From contig JAKITM010000077.1 of NCBI GenBank assembly GCA_021648045.1, positions 1 to 11,278 of the forward strand: a stretch of 11,278 bases of DNA, read 5' to 3'. Source of the DNA: Lysobacterales bacterium. Lineage in GTDB: Bacteria; Pseudomonadota; Gammaproteobacteria; Xanthomonadales; SZUA-36. The translations under genes were made by a program, and so were the position numbers. Below are positions 6,899-11,278 of the stretch, piece by piece (the first letter of the stretch is position 1; each line of letters starts with the position of its first letter). The notes under the pieces were generated by a model. It was not told the origin of the DNA and did no database searches. It saw only the letters and a program-made list of their open reading frames with translations.

Positions 6899-9133
6899 TT
6901 ATTGATCCTGCGGGTCGATATCAATCGCCCAACGAATTTTTCGGCTGCCGGGCAGACGTTCCAATTCAACGGAAATTTGTTTGACCAACCAGTGCAATAG
7001 CGGGCGCCGGTGGCTTTGAAACAATAAGATCATCCGGTGGCGTCCAGCACGGCGGGCTTGTAATGCCGGCATTGGTCCGAGCACCAGTAGTTGTTCGGCG
7101 CCGCTTAGCCCTTGGGAGTCCTCGCTGAGCTGTGCTGCCAACGACTCTGCATAAGCAGTAAGCTGAGATAATGCGCGAGTTAACTCGCCTTGCTGGTTGG
7201 ACTCAGCGCGTAAGATGGCCTGATAACTATACGGGGGTAATCCTGCCTCTACACGCTCCCGCAGCATGGTTTCTGCCAGACTAAAATAACCTCCACTGAT
7301 CAATTGCTGTAATTGGGCGTGCTGCGGGTGATAGGTTTGCAGTACCACCCTACCTGGTTCATCGCCCCGACCGGCACGGCCGGAAACCTGGGTTAGCAGT
7401 TGCGCCAGCTTTTCAATAGCACGAAAGTCTGTGCTGAAAAGGGACTGGTCAATATTTAAAATAACTGCCAGCGATACCCGTGGTAAATGATGGCCTTTGG
7501 CCAGCATTTGCGTGCCCACCAATATGCAGGCTTCACCTTTGCCCACGGTTGTTAAAATATCCGCAGCGGCATTTTTGCGCCGAGTGCTGTCCCGATCAAA
7601 GCGAATAACCGGTGTTTGCGGGAATTGTGCCTGCAGATAATCAGCTACTCGTTCAGTACCCTCACCCAGTGGATGCAGATCGAGGCTGTCACAGGCCGGG
7701 CAGCGCTGAGGAACCGGACGGCGTGAGTCACAGCGGTGACAGGCCAGGTGGTTGGCACGATGGTGCCAGGTCATCGGGCTGTCGCAACGGTCACAATCCG
7801 CCTGCCAACCACACCAGCGGCACATCAGCACCGGGGCATAACCGCGACGGTTTAGAAAAACCAAAGACTGCAGGCCGCGTTCAACATTATCCGCCAGCAG
7901 TTCTAGCGTTTCTGGCAGCAAACCATCCACTACGGCTTGTTCACGCATTTCCAACAACTGCCAGTCCGGCATCTTGCGTTTGTTGGCGCGTTGGTCAAGT
8001 CGAAATAGTTGATAGCGCCCGACTTCAGCATTTGCCAATGACTCTAGCGCCGGAGTAGCGCTGCCAAGAACCAACGGGCAACCCTCTAAACTAGCGCGTT
8101 TCACGGCCACATCACGGGCATGGTAGCGCCAATGATCCTGCTGTTTATAAGCGCTGTCATGCTCTTCATCGACCACAATCAAACCCAGTTCCGGTAGTGC
8201 GCTAAACAATGCCGAGCGAGTCCCAATAACCACTCGCGCCTCGCCACTGGCGGCAAGATACCAGGCGCGATAGCGTTCACCATCACTTTGGGCAGAGTGT
8301 ACCAGTACAGGCTCCAGCCCTAATCGTTGTTGCACCCGGCGCTGTAATTGCGGTACTAGGCCAATTTCGGGCACCAGAAAAAGCACCTGTTGCTTGCGCT
8401 TCAATACCTGCTTTGCCAGTTGTAGATAGACTTCGGTTTTGCCGCTGCCGGTTACCCCATACAGTAAGTGCGTAGCATAACGGCCCAGGTTTTGGCTAAT
8501 ACCGGTGAGTGCTTGCTGTTGCTCACTGTTAAGCTTTGGGCCCTGCTTTGCCTCAAGATTCGCGGCGGCTGCGGCTGGACATGTTTCCAACCAGCCTTTG
8601 GCGAGTAATTTACGCAATACTGAGCGCCAGTCACTGTTTTCAAAATGAGTCGCCAAACTGGCAGCTGATGCCGGTTGCGCAAGCGCCTGTAATAATGCTG
8701 CCTGACGCGGTGCGCGTTTATGTAATTTTTGCTGATCCTGCGCCAAACCATCAGCAGTTAACCGCCAGCTTTCACTCAACGGTGCAACAACGGGTGACGG
8801 GCCTCGCAGCAAGGGTGGCAATGCGGTCGCCAGGATTTCTCCCGGTGGATGATGGTAGTAGGCCCAACACCAGATCATTAATTTCCACAATGCCGGGCTC
8901 CACGCTGGCCGTTCATCAATAATGCTTTCCAAACCCAACAGTTTGCCTTCTGGCACATCGGTGGAATCACTGATTTCAACCACCCAGCCGATTTTTTTCC
9001 GACCAGCAAATTTCACTTCCACCCTGCAGCCCGGTGTTGGTGTGCTCATGCTCGCAGGCACGCGGTAATCAAACAACCGATTCAGTGGTACTACCAAGGC
9101 CAGACGGGCAATAATGAGAGGATTTTCAGGCAC
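6899..9133 (-). CDS. priA: Primosomal replication-restart helicase PriA
   Basis: PriA is the 3'-to-5' superfamily 2 DNA helicase that recognises stalled forks and reloads the replicative helicase. Numbering from GTG 9133 (744 residues; E. coli PriA is 732), the N-terminal DNA-binding start is LIIARLALVVPLNRLFDYRVP. Walker A GVTGSGKT is at about 226-233, the DEEH box at about 322-325, and LGSATP follows. The zinc region has eight cysteines in four CxxC pairs (about 438-481) inserted in the second helicase lobe, and QVSGRAGRG lies near 582-590. I chose GTG at 9133 because AGGA (9141-9144) sits seven bases upstream and the resulting N-terminus matches known PriA proteins. An upstream in-frame GTG at 9169 would add 12 residues with no family support. 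The gene is divergent from mscL and is followed by a 264-bp gap. Confidence 0.97.
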   Translation of the reverse strand: MPENPLIIARLALVVPLNRLFDYRVPASMSTPTPGCRVEVKFAGRKKIGWVVEISDSTDVPEGKLLGLESIIDERPAWSPALWKLMIWCWAYYHHPPGEILATALPPLLRGPSPVVAPLSESWRLTADGLAQDQQKLHKRAPRQAALLQALAQPASAASLATHFENSDWRSVLRKLLAKGWLETCPAAAAANLEAKQGPKLNSEQQQALTGISQNLGRYATHLLYGVTGSGKTEVYLQLAKQVLKRKQQVLFLVPEIGLVPQLQRRVQQRLGLEPVLVHSAQSDGERYRAWYLAASGEARVVIGTRSALFSALPELGLIVVDEEHDSAYKQQDHWRYHARDVAVKRASLEGCPLVLGSATPALESLANAEVGRYQLFRLDQRANKRKMPDWQLLEMREQAVVDGLLPETLELLADNVERGLQSLVFLNRRGYAPVLMCRWCGWQADCDRCDSPMTWHHRANHLACHRCDSRRPVPQRCPACDSLDLHPLGEGTERVADYLQAQFPQTPVIRFDRDSTRRKNAAADILTTVGKGEACILVGTQMLAKGHHLPRVSLAVILNIDQSLFSTDFRAIEKLAQLLTQVSGRAGRGDEPGRVVLQTYHPQHAQLQQLISGGYFSLAETMLRERVEAGLPPYSYQAILRAESNQQGELTRALSQLTAYAESLAAQLSEDSQGLSGAEQLLVLGPMPALQARRAGRHRMILLFQSHRRPLLHWLVKQISVELERLPGSRKIRWAIDIDPQDQ

Positions 9134-9151
9134 GGGGTTTTCCTGTAAACT
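9123..9151 (+). promoter_or_regulatory. Candidate sigma70-type promoter for mscL
   Basis: TTTTCA (9123-9128) and TAAACT (9146-9151) each match the -35 and -10 consensus at four of six positions, with an ideal 17-bp spacer. The -10 is directly preceded by a TG-containing CCTG. The predicted transcript would start near 9158, about 25 nt before the mscL ATG. The element overlaps the priA start codon and its ribosome site on the opposite strand, so the two genes could influence each other. This rests on consensus matching only. Confidence 0.35.
9141..9144 (-). promoter_or_regulatory. Ribosome binding site that fixes the priA start
   Basis: On the minus strand, AGGA lies seven bases before GTG 9133. 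No comparable site is seen before the longer GTG at 9169, so this supports the shorter PriA. Confidence 0.6.
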
Positions 9152-9171
9152 GGAGCTTCTTAAAACCACGA

Positions 9172-9177
9172 AGAGGA
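9172..9177 (+). promoter_or_regulatory. mscL ribosome binding site
   Basis: AGAGGA is located six bases before the ATG at 9184. This favours that ATG over the in-frame ATG two codons later (9190). Confidence 0.7.
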
Positions 9178-9183
9178 TTCACT

Positions 9184-9585
9184 ATGGGAATGGCTAAAGA
9201 ATTTAAAGAGTTTGCCATGAAAGGCAATGTTGTTGATATGGCGGTTGGTATCATTATTGGTGCTGCTTTTGGCAAGATTATTTCATCACTGGTTAAAGAT
9301 ATTATCATGCCACCGATCGGAGTGATGATGGGAGGTGTAGATTTTAGCAAACTCTCATACACACTCAAAGAGGCACAAGAAGGTGCTGATGCAGTATTGA
9401 TGAATTACGGTTTGTTTATCCAGAATATACTCGACTTCATCATTGTCGCTATCGCTATATTCATGATGATTAAAATGATGAACAATATGCGCAAAAAAGA
9501 AGAAGAAGCACCGGCGGCGGCGCCAGAGCCAGGGGTTGAAGAAACTTTGCTGACGGAAATTAGAGATCTTCTAAAGAAAGATTAG
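9184..9585 (+). CDS. mscL: Large-conductance mechanosensitive channel MscL
   Basis: MscL forms a pentameric inner-membrane pore that opens under membrane tension and releases solutes during hypo-osmotic shock. The 133-residue protein has the normal family length (E. coli 136). Visible parts: the amphipathic N-terminal helix (KEFKEFAMKGN, about 5-15), pore-lining TM1 with VVDMAVGIIIGAAFGKIISS (about 16-35) continuing to DIIMPPIG, a periplasmic loop, and TM2 (about 75-98, GLFIQNILDFIIVAIAIFM). A charged RKKEEE linker, an Ala/Pro stretch and the C-terminal bundle helix ending LLTEIRDLLKKD complete it. It is the only plus-strand gene in the window, with its own ribosome site and a strong terminator, so it is probably monocistronic. 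Confidence 0.98.
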   Translation: MGMAKEFKEFAMKGNVVDMAVGIIIGAAFGKIISSLVKDIIMPPIGVMMGGVDFSKLSYTLKEAQEGADAVLMNYGLFIQNILDFIIVAIAIFMMIKMMNNMRKKEEEAPAAAPEPGVEETLLTEIRDLLKKD

Positions 9586-9617
9586 TCTTTCAAGCTTAGT
9601 TTTTCACCAAGGCAATA

Positions 9618-9644
9618 AAAAAACCCGCAGTTAGCGGGTTTTTT
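9618..9644. terminator. Bidirectional intrinsic terminator between mscL and prc
   Basis: A GC core (cccgc at 9624-9628, gcggg at 9634-9638) with a 5-nt loop is flanked by six A on the left and six T on the right, giving an 11-bp stem in DNA. The T run serves mscL transcription, and the A run reads as a T run for the convergent prc gene. It lies 33 bp after the mscL stop and 25 bp beyond the prc stop. Confidence 0.93.
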
Positions 9645-9668
9645 ATTAATGCCTGATCAATTAAATTA

Positions 9669-11278
9669 TTAATTAATTAACTCTACAGCTTCCTTTGCAG
9701 TTTTTAGCTTGCTTAAATCTTGTGCAAACATAGGTTTATTCGCCATTAAACGAGTAGCATCTGCAAGAATCCGGGCGGTTTCCTCGAGGATTAGATCAGG
9801 CAGTTCTTCTTCATCGGCCTCATCTTCGTCTGCCGCTGCCGCTGCATCTGAACCATTATCACCAGTATCAGCCTCAGCGCCCTCACCTGTAGCAGTAATA
9901 GCTTTAAGTTCCGGATTTCTCTCGGCAGCATCTGCTGCATTACTTTCGATTTTGGCCTCAGCGAGCTCTTCAGATTCACCACCATCTTTATCTTCATTTT
10001 CGTCTTCATCTACAGGAATAGGCAAACCATGCAGCAAGTAACGCTGTTCTTTACGCTGTTTGCGTTTGGCTTCATTCTCTTTTCTTTCTGTGCGCCGGCC
10101 ATCTTCCAGCAGGCTAACCGTTTTCCGATTCTTGTTTTCTTTGTACTCTTCTATGTCTTCATAAATCCAGGAAAACTCTTCACTGCTGCTCAGGCGTTCA
10201 CGGTAACGAGCATCCAGTACCGCAAGTACAGGTGCTACTTGGTTAACAGGTTTGTAGTCAACTTTTTCGATCTGTGTCCAGGGTAGCGCATTAGTTAGTG
10301 CGCTTTCGCCAAAGTCTGCAGCATCGCCCGGTGTTGGAAAACTGATATCAGGAGTGACTCCGCGATTTTGGGTGGAACCACCATTAACCCGAAAAAACTG
10401 TGCCATAGTCAACTTTAATTGACCTAAGCGTTTTTTATCGCTAGGCGAATAATCATCCAGATTGACTAGGTTTTGCACAGTACCTTTACCATAAGTCGGC
10501 TCACCAACCACCAGACCGCGCTGATAATCTTGAATAGCCGCAGCAAATATTTCAGATGCCGAAGCACTGAAACGATTAACCAGCACCGCCATCGGGCCAT
10601 CCCAAGCCACACCCGGGTCATCGTCGCGTTCCAGCGAAATACGACCATGCGAATCGCGTACCTGCACCACCGGCCCCTGATCGATAAACAGTCCTGTTAG
10701 AGTGGTTGCTTCAAGCAAGGAACCGCCACCGTTGCTGCGCAGGTCAATCACCAAGGACTCAATGCCTTCGGCTTTCATTTCATCAATCAGTTTTTTTACA
10801 TCCCGGGTAGAGCTGCGGTAATCTTTTTTGCCTTCAGCACGACCGCGAAAATCCAGGTAAAACACCGGTAGGTCAATGACCCCGACTTTGGTAATACCTT
10901 CACCTTGAGGAATTTCAATAATCCGACTTTTTGCTGCCTGCTCTTCCAGCTTAACTTCGTTGCGCAGAATTTCGATGACTTTACTCGCACCGCCCTCGCC
11001 ACTGTCTGCGGGTAATACTTCCAAACGCACATAAGTACCTTTTGGACCGCGAATTAAATCGACCACATCGTCAAGACGCCAGCCAATAACATCAACCATT
11101 TTACCTTCACGCCCCTGGGCAACACCGGTTATCCGGTCTTCAGCCTTAAGCCGCCCGTCTTTTTTAGCCGGGCCGCCGGGTATAACCCGAGCAATTGAGG
11201 TATATTCATTTTCCCGCTGCAACAACGCACCGATGCCTTCCAGTGAGAGTTTCATTGCAATATCAAAATTTTCTGAGC
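9669..11278 (-). CDS. prc: Tail-specific C-terminal processing protease Prc (Tsp), N-terminus outside window
   Basis: This is a periplasmic Ser/Lys-dyad protease (peptidase S41) that trims or degrades proteins from non-polar C-terminal tails. The frame stays open to the right edge: codons upstream of ATG 11255 encode SENFDIA, which continues the family sequence, so that ATG is internal. Numbering from it, the PDZ domain spans about 1-100 (SLEGIGALLQ at the start, VDVIGWRLDDVV at 54-65). The catalytic domain includes IDLRSNGGGSL (170-180), the nucleophile S232 in FSASASE, D243 and K257 in GKGTVQ. The S-D and S-K spacings (11 and 25) equal those of E. coli Tsp (S430, D441, K455 mature numbering). 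The C-terminal DUF3340-like region follows. Unusually, about 70 residues (415-485) are acidic and Ala-rich where E. coli has a short linker. The gene converges on mscL and shares its terminator. Confidence 0.95.
   Translation of the reverse strand, partial: SENFDIAMKLSLEGIGALLQRENEYTSIARVIPGGPAKKDGRLKAEDRITGVAQGREGKMVDVIGWRLDDVVDLIRGPKGTYVRLEVLPADSGEGGASKVIEILRNEVKLEEQAAKSRIIEIPQGEGITKVGVIDLPVFYLDFRGRAEGKKDYRSSTRDVKKLIDEMKAEGIESLVIDLRSNGGGSLLEATTLTGLFIDQGPVVQVRDSHGRISLERDDDPGVAWDGPMAVLVNRFSASASEIFAAAIQDYQRGLVVGEPTYGKGTVQNLVNLDDYSPSDKKRLGQLKLTMAQFFRVNGGSTQNRGVTPDISFPTPGDAADFGESALTNALPWTQIEKVDYKPVNQVAPVLAVLDARYRERLSSSEEFSWIYEDIEEYKENKNRKTVSLLEDGRRTERKENEAKRKQRKEQRYLLHGLPIPVDEDENEDKDGGESEELAEAKIESNAADAAERNPELKAITATGEGAEADTGDNGSDAAAAADEDEADEEELPDLILEETARILADATRLMANKPMFAQDLSKLKTAKEAVELIN

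Noticed and set aside
7612..8058. A 148-codon open frame on the plus strand
   Set aside because: It is antisense to the zinc-binding and helicase region of priA and shows no family features.
9126..9368. A minus-strand open frame covering the mscL start
   Set aside because: It overlaps a full-length, unmistakable mscL and the priA start, with no family similarity of its own.
9709..10041. A Ser/Ala-rich open frame on the plus strand opposite prc
   Set aside because: The serine run is simply the reverse complement of the Asp/Glu/Ala codons in the acidic insert of Prc.
11253..11255. ATG as the start of prc
   Set aside because: The upstream codons continue the conserved Prc sequence (ENFDIA before MKLSLEGIG) and the protein would lack its signal peptide and N-terminal domain, so the gene is simply cut by the window edge.

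Overview
The window looks like a chromosomal segment of a gammaproteobacterium, possibly from the marine Cellvibrionales/Alteromonadales-like groups. This placement rests on the MscL, PriA and Prc sequences, which read as close relatives of the Escherichia coli proteins, and on the MoxR/DUF58/DUF4381/BatA/BatB-TPR/BatD gene order typical of proteobacteria. The exact genus cannot be told by eye. All genes except mscL lie on the minus strand. I see no RNA genes, insertion sequences, CRISPR arrays or phage genes.

Positions 1-6634 (minus strand, transcribed from right to left) hold a tightly packed MoxR-von Willebrand factor A operon. In transcription order it runs: moxR AAA+ ATPase, a cytoplasmic DUF58 protein, a DUF4381 membrane protein, batA (membrane VWA protein), a batB-type VWA protein fused to TPR and acidic tail regions, and batD (exported protein, cut by the left window edge). 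The first five genes overlap one another by 4, about 8, 8 and 1 nt, and batD follows after 20 nt, so the set is probably translationally coupled. In such loci the MoxR ATPase is thought to act as a chaperone that remodels VWA/MIDAS proteins at the inner membrane. BatD adds a periplasmic part and the TPR/acidic tail may be a docking surface. The substrate is not known from sequence.

Positions 6635-6898 are a 264-bp AT-rich non-coding gap between priA and moxR. It carries several short inverted repeats and presumably the promoter of the moxR operon, but no convincing -35/-10 pair was found.

Positions 6899-9133 encode the primosomal helicase PriA (minus). Divergent from it, 9184-9585 encodes the large-conductance mechanosensitive channel MscL (plus). 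Only 50 bp separate the two likely start codons. A strong bidirectional intrinsic terminator (9618-9644) lies between mscL and the convergent tail-specific protease gene prc (9669 to the right edge, minus). The N-terminal part of prc lies outside the window.

Nothing here is a clearly new system. The points most worth a second look are the degenerate or variant metal-ion (MIDAS) motifs in two of the three VWA-type proteins, the large acidic low-complexity stretches in both the BatB-like protein and Prc, and the start-codon corrections for priA and the DUF4381 gene.
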